This document shows positions 56,377 to 64,000 of a stretch of 64,000 bases of DNA, piece after piece; within the stretch, counting starts at the first letter, position 1, and each line of letters opens with the position of its first letter. The notes under the pieces are model-generated. The model worked only from the letters and a program-made list of their open reading frames with translations, ran no database searches and was not told the origin of the DNA. Source of the DNA: Saccharibacillus nicotianae. Lineage in GTDB: Bacteria; Bacillota; Bacilli; Paenibacillales; Paenibacillaceae. The stretch covers positions 434,001 through 498,000 of the forward strand of contig NZ_JBHUGF010000010.1 in the NCBI RefSeq assembly GCF_042681745.1. Reading direction: 5' to 3'. The position numbers and the translations under genes were made by a program.

Positions 56377-56757
56377 ATGTGTATATAGATAAACCATAGA
56401 TAACAGATCCTTTAGATATATGTATGTGGAACGTAAAAAATGCCTTACAAACTATAATCGTAACCATTCAATCAAAACCGTAAAAAACCTATATATCCAC
56501 AAGTATTCCAACAAAATAGCAGATAGGTTTACCATAACCAAAGAAAAAAAGAGTTTAATTTTTTGCTTAGAGTACATATTTTTGATAATAACTGTGCTTC
56601 TTTTGATTTGAATTGTAATTTAAAGGTTAAATCCTTGTATAGATTACATTTATTTGTATACGATGGTTGCTTAGTACATTTATTTTAAAGGTATCCACCT
56701 TGTCGAATAAACGATTTACTAGCCCAATCAATTCAACAAGAAAAGGGGTAGAATCTT
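56377..56757. other. 381-base intergenic region
   Basis: AT-rich sequence after the cluster terminator. A 63-codon open frame at 56420-56611 lacks a ribosome binding site and is not accepted. The promoter for the following gene should lie near 56690-56740, but no clear -35/-10 pair is visible. Confidence 0.5.
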
Positions 56758-57372
56758 ATGCGTCAACAGCACCGATATGTCAATATGGATGTGCAGTACA
56801 ATGACCAGATTCTTGATGTTAGTATTGTTTTTTATATGTATGGTAAGTTATCCAAATCGTATATTCGTTTTCGTTACAAAAAAGTAGATATCTTTGAATT
56901 ATTTGATAGTAAAGAAGAAAATCATCAACAAGCGGTAAAAACCATCTGTGAATTGATTGATACGATCGGAGTAGAAACCTATAGAAAATTCGATCGTTCC
57001 ATGGGCGAATTGAAACGTATCTACAGCAGACGCATTATTGTAGATAACAAAGTATATGCGAACTTTTATGAAAGTGAATTAAGTGTAGGCGAACGATTTA
57101 TGTATAGCCGCGAAATCATGATGAACGACGGTAACCAATTAGAAGACCATTTGCTAATTGAAGACCGTGAAGATGTAGAATCCAAACAGCAAGTTCTGCG
57201 TAATTTGCGTCGCAAAGTTAAAAATTACTTTGAGGAAGTCGAAGTTCTACCACATCCTCAATATTTAAATACAAAATATAGTTTGGTGTATCAGGACATT
57301 ACCGATTGGATGGAACAGAATATTCCTACTTATTATATTCAGCGTTTTATGAATGCACTGGAAGCCGTATAA
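56758..57372 (+). CDS. Hypothetical protein (204 aa)
   Basis: A soluble protein starting MRQQHRYVNMDVQYND, with alternating beta strands in the first 60 residues, a charged helical middle (FDRSMGELKRIYSRRIIVDN) and a C-terminal helix ending FMNALEAV. No catalytic motif, membrane segment or family was recognised. AAAAGGGG precedes the ATG, and a terminator follows directly. Confidence 0.75.
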   Translation: MRQQHRYVNMDVQYNDQILDVSIVFYMYGKLSKSYIRFRYKKVDIFELFDSKEENHQQAVKTICELIDTIGVETYRKFDRSMGELKRIYSRRIIVDNKVYANFYESELSVGERFMYSREIMMNDGNQLEDHLLIEDREDVESKQQVLRNLRRKVKNYFEEVEVLPHPQYLNTKYSLVYQDITDWMEQNIPTYYIQRFMNALEAV

Positions 57373-57385
57373 TAGCTATTCCAAC

Positions 57386-57409
57386 AGCACCCCTAAGCGG
57401 GTGCTTTTT
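57386..57409 (+). terminator. Rho-independent terminator
   Basis: AGCACCC pairs with GGGTGCT around CTAAGC and runs into five Ts. Confidence 0.88.
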
Positions 57410-57593
57410 ATATGTATTTTTACGATAGGCATTATGATTAGACGTTGAATACATAGTCACAAATGCTAAATAGCTAAATATCTTTTACTTCAGTGTTATG
57501 GCTCTCGACTTCGTTTCCATGCTATGTTATTATAGTGGTTCTGATAACGTGGTAACGAACTAAAGCGTTCGGTAAATTGTAAGGGGAGCGATA

Positions 57594-58376
57594 ATGATGA
57601 AACAAAGAAAAATAGCAGGGTTAGTATTACTTTTTGGTATGGTTTTATTGGTATTAGCAGGATGTTCTAGTGGTGCTAACAAAGATGACAATAAGTTAGT
57701 GATCGGCATCGATGATAAATTTGCACCGATGGGATTTCGTGATGAACAAAATAATATTGTTGGTTTTGATATTGATTATGCCAAAGCCGCAGCCGCTAAA
57801 ATGGGTAAACAAGTAGAGTTTCAACCGATAGATTGGTCTGCCAAAGAATCTGAATTAAATAGTGGTCGTATTGATCTGATCTGGAACGGATATACCATTA
57901 CTGATGAGCGCAAACAAAAAGTACTATTTACAAAACCTTATCTTGCAAATAGTCAGGTGGTAGCTGTACTTGCTAACTCACCGATCACTACGTTTAACGA
58001 TCTAGCTGGCAAAACAGTAGGCTTACAATCACTTTCTTCTGCTTCTGATGCATTAGCAGCCAATCCGATCAAAGCTCAACTGAAAGAAGTAAGTGAATTT
58101 CCAGATAACGTGCTAGCCTTGAGTGATCTCAAAAATGGTCGTCTAGATGCTGTTGTTATTGATGAAGTGGTTGCTCGTTATTATATGTCCAAAGAGCCAA
58201 ATACTTTTAAATTACTAGATGAATCGTTAGCACCTGAAGAATACGGTATTGGTGTAAAGCAAGGAAATGAAGAACTGCTAAACAGCTTGCAAAAAGCACT
58301 GGATGAATTAAATAGCGATGGTACCGCTGCAAAAATTTCAACCACATGGTTTGGCGAAAATAAAGTGCTGAAATAA
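57594..58376 (+). CDS. Polar amino-acid ABC transporter binding lipoprotein
   Basis: A 260-residue family 3 solute-binding protein. The lipobox LAGC is followed by a two-lobe fold with GFDIDYAKAAAAKMG and the LVIGIDDKFAPMGF entry strand. It captures an amino acid at the cell surface for the permease and ATPase encoded next. The substrate cannot be read; the family includes arginine, histidine, glutamine and cystine transporters. ATGs at 57594 and 57597 both follow AGGGGAG. Confidence 0.9.
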   Translation: MMKQRKIAGLVLLFGMVLLVLAGCSSGANKDDNKLVIGIDDKFAPMGFRDEQNNIVGFDIDYAKAAAAKMGKQVEFQPIDWSAKESELNSGRIDLIWNGYTITDERKQKVLFTKPYLANSQVVAVLANSPITTFNDLAGKTVGLQSLSSASDALAANPIKAQLKEVSEFPDNVLALSDLKNGRLDAVVIDEVVARYYMSKEPNTFKLLDESLAPEEYGIGVKQGNEELLNSLQKALDELNSDGTAAKISTTWFGENKVLK

Positions 58377-58436
58377 CACCAATAAAGATGATGTATGACT
58401 GTTTTGTAAAATAGTACACCCCATATAAAGTCATTC

Positions 58437-58472
58437 GAAAACCGGTTGGGTGATACAACTCGGTTTTCTTTT
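58437..58472 (+). terminator. Intra-operon attenuating terminator
   Basis: GAAAACCGGTTG pairs with CAACTCGGTTTTC (one bulge) and is followed by TTTT. Lying between the binding protein and permease genes, it should reduce but not abolish downstream transcription and so keep the binding protein in excess. Confidence 0.7.
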
Positions 58473-58520
58473 GTAAAGAGCAAGACTTGAATTCAAAATG
58501 TTGAGATGTAGGAGTCGAAT

Positions 58521-59183
58521 ATGATGAGTGTAGATTACTTATTACAGATTATAGGCCCGATGCTAGAAGGTGCTAAAAATACAATTATGCTATTTTTGAT
58601 TGCTATTGTGCTTTCGATTCCGTTAGGATTTGGGATTACATTGTTAGCTAATAGCAGTATCAAATTATTATCATGGATAGCCCATACGTTTATTTATATT
58701 ACTCGCGGAACACCATTGCTATTGCAATTGCTTTTTTTCTGCTTTGGATTACCGATGTTGCCGATTATTGGGGACTATCTGGTATTTGATCGTTTTGTAG
58801 CTGCAGGGCTTGCTTTTGTATTAAATTATGCAGCTTATTTTGCAGAGATTTTTAGAGGTGGATTATTGTCGATTGATAAAGGGCAACATGAAGCTGCGCA
58901 GGTGCTTGGACTGAGCAAATGGCAAACGATGACCAAAGTTATTATTCCGCAAATGATTCGGGTAGCATTACCTGCACTTGCCAATGAATCGATTACACTG
59001 GTCAAAGATACGGCGTTATTGTATGCCGTAGCCGTACCAGAACTGCTTCACTTTGCACAAACAGCAGTCAATCGTGATTTTACAATCACTCCATTTGTAT
59101 TAGCCGGTATTATTTATCTATTAATGACATTAGTATTGACGTTGCTGTTCAAAGGATTAGAACGTCGATTTAAATTTGAATAA
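58521..59183 (+). CDS. Polar amino-acid ABC transporter permease
   Basis: A 220-residue HisM/GlnP-type permease. About five membrane helices, the ITRGTPLLLQLLFF family signature and an EAA loop (GQHEAAQVLGLSKWQTM, about 126-142) are present. Its product pairs with the ATPase 15 bases downstream. Confidence 0.92.
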   Translation: MMSVDYLLQIIGPMLEGAKNTIMLFLIAIVLSIPLGFGITLLANSSIKLLSWIAHTFIYITRGTPLLLQLLFFCFGLPMLPIIGDYLVFDRFVAAGLAFVLNYAAYFAEIFRGGLLSIDKGQHEAAQVLGLSKWQTMTKVIIPQMIRVALPALANESITLVKDTALLYAVAVPELLHFAQTAVNRDFTITPFVLAGIIYLLMTLVLTLLFKGLERRFKFE

Positions 59184-59198
59184 AAGGAATGTCTATCT

Positions 59199-59945
59199 AT
59201 GACAATGATCGAAGTACAACAACTCAAAAAAAGTTTTGGCGATTTAGAAGTGTTAAAGGGTGTTAATTTTACTGTGGAACCTGGAGAAGTGGTTGCGATT
59301 ATCGGACCTTCTGGCTCAGGCAAAAGTACGATGTTACGCAGTCTTATTCATCTCGAAGAAGTGAATAGTGGCAGTATTTTATTTCAAGGACAAGCATTAG
59401 TCGAGAACGGCAAATATGCAACTGCTAGCAATATCAAAAAAATAACATCACGTATGGGAATGGTTTTTCAGCACTTTAATTTATTTCCGCATTTGACGGT
59501 ACAGCAGAATTTGGAATTAGCTCCCAAAGCGGTCAAAAAAGAAAGTGTAGCTGATATTCGCAAACGCAGTGAAGTGATTTTGAACAAAGTAGGATTGCTG
59601 GATAAAGCAAATGTTTTGCCAGCTAATCTGTCTGGTGGTCAGAAGCAAAGGGTAGCGATTGCTAGAGCATTAATGCTTAATCCTGATATTTTATTATTTG
59701 ATGAACCGACTTCAGCGCTTGATCCAGAATTAACAGGGGAAGTATTACGAGTGATGCAACAACTAGCACAAGAAAAAATTACGATGGTCGTTGTAACTCA
59801 TGAAATGAATTTTGCTAGAGATGTCGCTGATCGGGTGATTTTTATGGATAAAGGTGAGATTGCTGAATCCGGTACTCCACAACAGATTTTTGGAAATCCT
59901 CAATTAGACCGTACCAAAGCTTTTCTTAATCGTGTAGAAAAATAA
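59199..59945 (+). CDS. Polar amino-acid ABC transporter ATPase
   Basis: A 248-residue GlnQ/HisP-type ATPase: Walker A GPSGSGKST, Q-loop VFQHFNLFPH, signature LSGGQKQR, Walker B ILLFDEPTSALD and switch His in THEM. It completes the binding-protein/permease/ATPase operon. Confidence 0.95.
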   Translation: MTMIEVQQLKKSFGDLEVLKGVNFTVEPGEVVAIIGPSGSGKSTMLRSLIHLEEVNSGSILFQGQALVENGKYATASNIKKITSRMGMVFQHFNLFPHLTVQQNLELAPKAVKKESVADIRKRSEVILNKVGLLDKANVLPANLSGGQKQRVAIARALMLNPDILLFDEPTSALDPELTGEVLRVMQQLAQEKITMVVVTHEMNFARDVADRVIFMDKGEIAESGTPQQIFGNPQLDRTKAFLNRVEK

Positions 59946-60043
59946 AAATCAGTCTATACTAAGAGTATAAATACTTGTAAGTAGGTCTGATATCAGCATG
60001 CGATGATGCTATGTATTCAGAATACTTCTGATGGAGGAATCGA

Positions 60044-60799
60044 ATGAATACACAATCAAAAGTAGCTATTATTACAGGAGCTGGAAGTGGTCTTGGTCAA
60101 GCAGCAGCAATCAAATTAAGCGATAACGGAGTAATTGTAGTCGTTGTCGATATCTCTGAACATGCTGGTCAAGAAACAGTATCTATGATCGAAGCCAAAG
60201 GTGGAACAGCACTCTTTATCGCGGCTGATGTTAGTCAAGCACCACAGGTAGAACATTTTGTTCAGCAAACGGTAGCTACCTTTGGGCGTATTGATATGTT
60301 TTTTAACAATGCAGGCATTTCAGGACCGGGGCTCAAGTTAGCAGATCATAGTATAGAGCAATTTGATCAAATTATTAATATTAATTTGCGCGGAGCTTTT
60401 TACGGGATGAAATATGTGATTCCTGAAATGCTCAAAACAGGTGGCGGTTCTATCGTCAATACCGCTTCTACAGCAGGTGTAGTAGGTGTACAGACCGTGG
60501 GGCCTTACGCCGCTAGCAAACATGGCATTATCGGCTTAACACGTACAGCAGCGATTGAATACGGCAAAGATCATATTCGTGTAAATGCGATTGCACCGGG
60601 TACGATTGAGACACCAATGGTAGCTGAATTTGGTAGACAGAATCCAGAAACGATGAAAGCGACAGTAGATAGTATTCCTTCTGGACGTTTGGGTAGACCG
60701 GAAGAAATTGCGAATCTGGTAGCTTTCTTATTAGGTGATGAAGCTCCTTATATTAACGGCGCTGTATACTCAATCGATGGTGCTGTAACAGCGCAATAA
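60044..60799 (+). CDS. Short-chain dehydrogenase/reductase
   Basis: A 251-residue classical SDR with the cofactor motif TGAGSGLG, NNAG, the catalytic Ser in NTASTAG and YxxxK with Tyr155 and Lys159. The C-terminal GRLGRPEEIA and YINGAVYSIDGA segments are family-typical. The Asp after the second strand (VVDIS) favours NAD over NADP. The substrate is unknown; close families include glucose and 3-oxoacyl-ACP reductases. It is a single gene with its own terminator. Confidence 0.9.
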   Translation: MNTQSKVAIITGAGSGLGQAAAIKLSDNGVIVVVVDISEHAGQETVSMIEAKGGTALFIAADVSQAPQVEHFVQQTVATFGRIDMFFNNAGISGPGLKLADHSIEQFDQIININLRGAFYGMKYVIPEMLKTGGGSIVNTASTAGVVGVQTVGPYAASKHGIIGLTRTAAIEYGKDHIRVNAIAPGTIETPMVAEFGRQNPETMKATVDSIPSGRLGRPEEIANLVAFLLGDEAPYINGAVYSIDGAVTAQ

Positions 60800-60846
60800 G
60801 ATAGAATAGGTTATCGCGTTAGAATTTGGTACAATACGTATGCAAG

Positions 60847-60876
60847 AACCCTTGAATAATCATTTCAAGGGTTTTT
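60847..60876 (+). terminator. Rho-independent terminator
   Basis: AACCCTTGAA pairs with TTCAAGGGTT, followed by Ts, after the SDR gene. Confidence 0.88.
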
Positions 60877-60904
60877 CTTATTTGAGAGTATAGGAGCTGA
60901 AGAC

Positions 60905-61924
60905 ATGACTACACTAACATACACACGTCTTATTAATCGAACACTTGAAATTTTGGCAGAGAATAGCAGTCAAGAAGCTTATACTTATATAACCGAACAT
61001 GCTCATGAAGTGAAAGGTAATGATGCACAAGTATATAATTTTCGTTATTCGTTAGCAGCGGCTTCAGGAATGAATACAGAAGCATTACAATTATTACAAG
61101 AAGCTATTTTGGAAAAAGGATACTGGTATTCTTCGACGTATTTATTGGAAGAAGAAGATTTGAAGTCTTTACGCGATCAAGATGAATTTCAGAAATTGGT
61201 AGAATTATGCGCGGAACGAGAAGCATTGGCGCGTGAAGAGTCTACACCTGAATTAAAAATTCTGTATCCAAACGATCAAGAAGATCATACGATAGCGCAG
61301 ACGATTATTGCTTTACATGGTGATCAGGAAAATATAGAGATTGCAGAACCGTATTGGATCAGTCTGCTCGATCATCATTACCGGTTAGCTTTGCCTCAAT
61401 CTTCGCAAATTTTGTTTACAGATGCCTATGAATGGGAAAATGTAGAGCAAGGTGTAGAAGAATTGAAATGGCATCTTAGTGATATTATGACAGAAGATGC
61501 ACAGAGCCCGTCTACATCATCGCTCAAGCCTATTATAGGTGGATTTTCCGCAGGTGCGAGAGTAGCACTATATACTGCGATTCAAGAGCCTACAGCGTTC
61601 AGTGGCTTGATTTTGGTAGCACCCTGGTTACCACAAGCTTCAGAATGGGAAAAAGGGCTGGCAGGATTACAGGAAGCAGGAGTGAAGCTTTCGATTATGT
61701 GCGGAGAATGGGATGATGATTGTCTACCGGGAACGATGGAACTGATCGAAGCACTTCAAGAAGCTCATGTCGATTACCAGTATATTGAACTTCCTGAACT
61801 GGATCATGATTATTCTGAATCATTTGCTCAGTTATTGCACGAATCGGTCACTTATATTCAATCTATAGAACAAGAAAATGAAGATGAACTGAATCCTACA
61901 GAATCTACAGACAACAACGAATAA
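60905..61924 (+). CDS. Alpha/beta hydrolase with helical (TPR-like) N-terminus
   Basis: 339 residues. Residues 1-115 form helix pairs with TPR-like spacing (AAASGMNTEALQLLQEAILEKG). The rest is an alpha/beta hydrolase with nucleophile Ser215 in GGFSAGA, an acidic member in CGEWDDDC and His in LDHDYSE. The Glu/Asp/Thr-rich tail is disordered. The layout resembles predicted esterases of Paenibacillus; the substrate is unknown. It lies 103 bases before the glutamate racemase TTG start on the same strand. Confidence 0.8.
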   Translation: MTTLTYTRLINRTLEILAENSSQEAYTYITEHAHEVKGNDAQVYNFRYSLAAASGMNTEALQLLQEAILEKGYWYSSTYLLEEEDLKSLRDQDEFQKLVELCAEREALAREESTPELKILYPNDQEDHTIAQTIIALHGDQENIEIAEPYWISLLDHHYRLALPQSSQILFTDAYEWENVEQGVEELKWHLSDIMTEDAQSPSTSSLKPIIGGFSAGARVALYTAIQEPTAFSGLILVAPWLPQASEWEKGLAGLQEAGVKLSIMCGEWDDDCLPGTMELIEALQEAHVDYQYIELPELDHDYSESFAQLLHESVTYIQSIEQENEDELNPTESTDNNE

Positions 61925-62036
61925 TCTAAAATCATATCTCAAGTTTATTTTAAAAATGAATTCAAAAAAGTTATAATCATAGAACGACTTTATTACAAAG
62001 ACAACAAGTTGCCGTCTTGAAAGAAGAGTGAATACA

Positions 62037-62822
62037 TTGAAAATTGGAGTTTTTGACTCGGGGATTGGTGGATTAACTGTTTTACATGAAGTGCTCAAAG
62101 TGTTGCCAGCAGATGATTATCTATTTTACGCGGATACTCAACATGTTCCTTATGGTGAAAAGCCCAAAGATGAGGTACGTCAGTATATTTTTGATGCGGT
62201 AGATTATCTAGCAGCGCAACATATCAAAGCGCTGGTGATCGCTTGCAATACTGCAACCAGTATAGCGGTGAACGATCTACGTCAGCGTTATGACTTTCCT
62301 ATTCTCGGCATTGAACCGGCGGTTAAGCCTGCTGTGCAGAACAGTATGATTAAGCACAAAAAAGTACTTGTATTAGCAACGACGTTAACATTACGAGAAG
62401 AAAAATTTCAAAATTTAGTACGTTCGATAGATACGGCTGATATTGTGGAAAGTTTGGCTTTGCCAGGGCTGGTACAACTCGCAGAAAAAAGACAATTTGC
62501 AGATGCAGAGGTACAGGCTTATTTACAACAAGCACTAGCAGGATTAGACCTGAATCAATATGGCACTATCGTATTGGGATGTACGCATTTTCCTTATTTT
62601 AAAGAGCATTTGCATCATTTCTTTCCTGAAGAAGTCGATATTATCGATGGTGGAGAAGGAACCGCACGCAATCTGTACCGAATTTTGCAACAACGTTCGC
62701 AGATTGGAGAAGGAACAGGTCAGATCAGCTATGTAGAATCAGGTGTGATTATCCAAGATTCCAAGCAACTAGATGCTTATGATCAATTGCTATTAAGATT
62801 GTCTGCTTCTTCTACATTTTAA
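62037..62822 (+). CDS. murI: Glutamate racemase
   Basis: A 261-residue enzyme making D-glutamate for peptidoglycan. The N-terminus KIGVFDSGIGGLTVL is canonical. The two catalytic cysteines are Cys70 in ACNTAT and Cys182 in GCTHFP, each next to its Thr/His partner. I start at the TTG at 62037, 9 bases after GAAGAG, which gives the canonical N-terminus; the GTG at 62028 adds three residues and has no spaced ribosome binding site. A terminator follows. Confidence 0.94.
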   Translation: MKIGVFDSGIGGLTVLHEVLKVLPADDYLFYADTQHVPYGEKPKDEVRQYIFDAVDYLAAQHIKALVIACNTATSIAVNDLRQRYDFPILGIEPAVKPAVQNSMIKHKKVLVLATTLTLREEKFQNLVRSIDTADIVESLALPGLVQLAEKRQFADAEVQAYLQQALAGLDLNQYGTIVLGCTHFPYFKEHLHHFFPEEVDIIDGGEGTARNLYRILQQRSQIGEGTGQISYVESGVIIQDSKQLDAYDQLLLRLSASSTF

Positions 62823-62862
62823 CTATTGCTCTATACAAATCAGCTAAAAAAGATATCAAAAC

Positions 62863-62896
62863 AAAGCGCAGCCTTCAACTAGAAGCTGCGCTTTTT
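62863..62896 (+). terminator. Rho-independent terminator
   Basis: AAAGCGCAGC pairs with GCTGCGCTTT around an 11-14 base loop, with a T run, after the racemase gene. Confidence 0.9.
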
Positions 62897-62990
62897 GCAA
62901 TAAAAATATAGAGGATTAGAGTGAAATTGGAACATGTATGATTGAGATATAGCATTATAACAAGGATAAAAGTAATTGGCGCAGCGATGG

Positions 62991-63422
62991 TTATGAAACT
63001 TGCGTAGGAGAAGTAGAAGAAGCATTAGGCGTTGTACTGTGGCGAAAAGAACGGGTAGTGGTTATAGATATTGATTTACGTCTGGTCGCAGCAGGTCTAA
63101 CAACAGACTTGGTTACAGCAGTAGAAGCTGGTTCATTAGCTTGGCGAACTGTAGCATCTGCAATAGCCGGAGATGCAGTATATCCAGCCAGACGAGGATG
63201 AAGCGGTTGAACAGGCTTAATCGTAGGCTTGAGCTTCGACTTCGCAGGTTGCCAGGCAAGAATCTGATCTTCACGAAATGTGCGTGGACTACCTGTACGT
63301 AGACAGTCAGCATACACTAGACCTTTACGAATATGCTTAATCTCGATGCGTCGCTGTGTTAGTTGATGAGAACGATCCATATATACAATTTCAACAATTT
63401 CGCCTATATATTTAGATAACAT
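62991..63422 (-). CDS. Small WYL-like domain protein with disordered tail
   Basis: 143 residues. The first 60 residues (IVEIVYMDRSHQ, then RRIEIKHIRKGLVYADCL and PRTFREDQILAW) follow the strand pattern of WYL domains, which bind nucleic acids or ligands. The remainder is Ala/Thr/Ser/Pro-rich and likely disordered. I start at the ATG at 63422 because ATAGGAG precedes it; the upstream in-frame codons encode a Lys/Asn-rich stretch with no ribosome binding site. The WYL assignment is tentative. Confidence 0.65.
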   Translation of the reverse strand: MLSKYIGEIVEIVYMDRSHQLTQRRIEIKHIRKGLVYADCLRTGSPRTFREDQILAWQPAKSKLKPTIKPVQPLHPRLAGYTASPAIADATVRQANEPASTAVTKSVVRPAATRRKSISITTTRSFRHSTTPNASSTSPTQVS

Positions 63423-63633
63423 AGCATTACTCCTATCCGAACATTTGTTCTTATTTATATTCTTATTATATACGAACATACGTTTCTTTTTCAAGTATTA
63501 TTTGTAGTTTTCAAAATAAGTACCAATTACATATGGATCGTACCATACCGCTTATAGATTTCAGTTTATGCTTATATTGGGTAAATGAGATAAAGAAAGT
63601 TTATTTTAGGTATAGCCATTGAAGGAGGACATT

Positions 63634-64000
63634 ATGAAAACAGATATTCCACAACTACTATCTCAAATGACACTTGAAGAAAAAGCGAGTCTTTGTTCAG
63701 GTCTTGATTTCTGGAACACACAACCGATCGAACGTTTAAATATTCCGTCTGTAATGATGACAGATGGCCCGCATGGATTACGTAAGCAAGGTGAAGAAGC
63801 AGATCACTTGGGATTAAATGATAGTGTACCGGCTACTTGTTTTCCGTCAGCCGCAGGCATGGCTTCTTCTTGGAACCGCGATCTTATTCGTCAAGTAGGG
63901 GAAGCGCTAGGTCAAGAATCACAAGCGGAAAATGTTGCTGTTTTGCTTGGCCCCGGTACGAATATCAAGCGTTCCCCTTTATGTGGACGTAACTTTGAAT
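63634..64000 (+). CDS. GH3-family glycoside hydrolase, N-terminal part (cut by window edge)
   Basis: 122 codons are present and the frame is open at the right edge. MTLEEKASLCSG, MTDGPHGLRKQ and LLGPGTNIKRSPLCGRNFE are the classic first motifs of GH3 beta-glucosidases or xylosidases. There is no signal peptide, so the enzyme should act on imported oligosaccharides. GAAGGAGG lies 6 bases before the ATG. Confidence 0.9.
   Translation, partial: MKTDIPQLLSQMTLEEKASLCSGLDFWNTQPIERLNIPSVMMTDGPHGLRKQGEEADHLGLNDSVPATCFPSAAGMASSWNRDLIRQVGEALGQESQAENVAVLLGPGTNIKRSPLCGRNFE

Noticed and set aside
56420..56611. Forward 63-codon open frame with a hydrophobic C-terminus
   Set aside because: No ribosome binding site before the ATG and Lys/Asn/Ile-rich composition typical of noise.
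57410..57593. Possible riboswitch or T-box leader before the amino-acid importer
   Set aside because: I looked for the T-box TGGTACCGCG-type bulge and S-box core and found neither. Only a small CGAAC/GTTCG hairpin is visible.
1..64000. CRISPR arrays, prophage genes, insertion sequences, integrases, rRNA genes
   Set aside because: No regularly spaced repeats, transposase, phage or integrase motifs, or rRNA sequences were seen in the window.

Overview
The window looks like a chromosomal segment of a low-GC, Gram-positive, soil or plant-associated Bacillales bacterium, most likely Paenibacillus or a close relative. Supporting signs are AAGGAGG-type ribosome binding sites with many GTG/TTG starts, Rho-independent terminators, a CcpA-type cre site, LplABC-type sugar importers without their own ATPase, and a large set of plant-polysaccharide enzymes. 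This assignment is inference from gene content; no rRNA is present.

Layout. (1) 1-4.2 kb: a CAU tRNA, two small reverse-strand proteins, a GAF-sensor histidine kinase with a degenerate ATP-binding site, a tandem pair of tRNA-Leu(UAA) genes and an SGNH hydrolase. (2) 4.3-13.1 kb: a mannan locus with a secreted GH26 mannanase carrying an F5/8-type C module, a LacI-type regulator, a binding protein with two permeases, and a cytosolic GH2 beta-mannosidase. A perfect cre match precedes the transporter operon. (3) 13.1-26.7 kb: a fructan locus with a LacI-type regulator, paired GAAACGTTTC operators, an LplABC-like importer whose binding-protein gene has an in-frame stop, a PfkB fructokinase-GH32 fusion, a cytosolic LamG-GH32 protein, and a secreted 1321-residue multidomain GH32 protein resembling cycloinulo-oligosaccharide fructanotransferase. 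The last two share an Asp-to-Glu change at the GH32 nucleophile position. Together they suggest extracellular fructan (perhaps cyclofructan) production, import and intracellular breakdown to fructose-phosphate. (4) 27-31.2 kb: housekeeping and small genes (ung, an Ig-like repeat protein, tRNA-Val and hypotheticals).

(5) 31.4-56.0 kb: a strikingly AT-rich hybrid polyketide/peptide cluster. Reverse strand: an AraC-type regulator, a BtrH-like acyltransferase/C39-fold protein, an unknown 188-residue protein and a 31-residue peptide built of Glu-Ile-Lys-Ala/Thr tetrads. Forward strand: a four-gene hydroxymalonyl-ACP pathway (3-hydroxyacyl dehydrogenase, ACP, acyl-CoA dehydrogenase, FkbH-like protein), a discrete acyltransferase, a type II thioesterase, a 3109-residue trans-AT PKS (KS-KR-ACP-KS-KR-ACP-ACP-C), two ABC exporter half-transporters, a second acyltransferase-fold protein (possible acyl hydrolase) and a free-standing adenylation-PCP protein predicted to load glycine. 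The expected product is a small, highly hydroxylated acyl-glycine-like molecule. I do not recognise it as a described compound.

(6) 56-64 kb: a 55-residue protein, a polar amino-acid ABC importer (binding protein, permease, ATPase), an SDR oxidoreductase, an alpha/beta hydrolase with a helical N-terminus, glutamate racemase, a small WYL-like protein, and the start of a GH3 glycosidase cut by the window edge.
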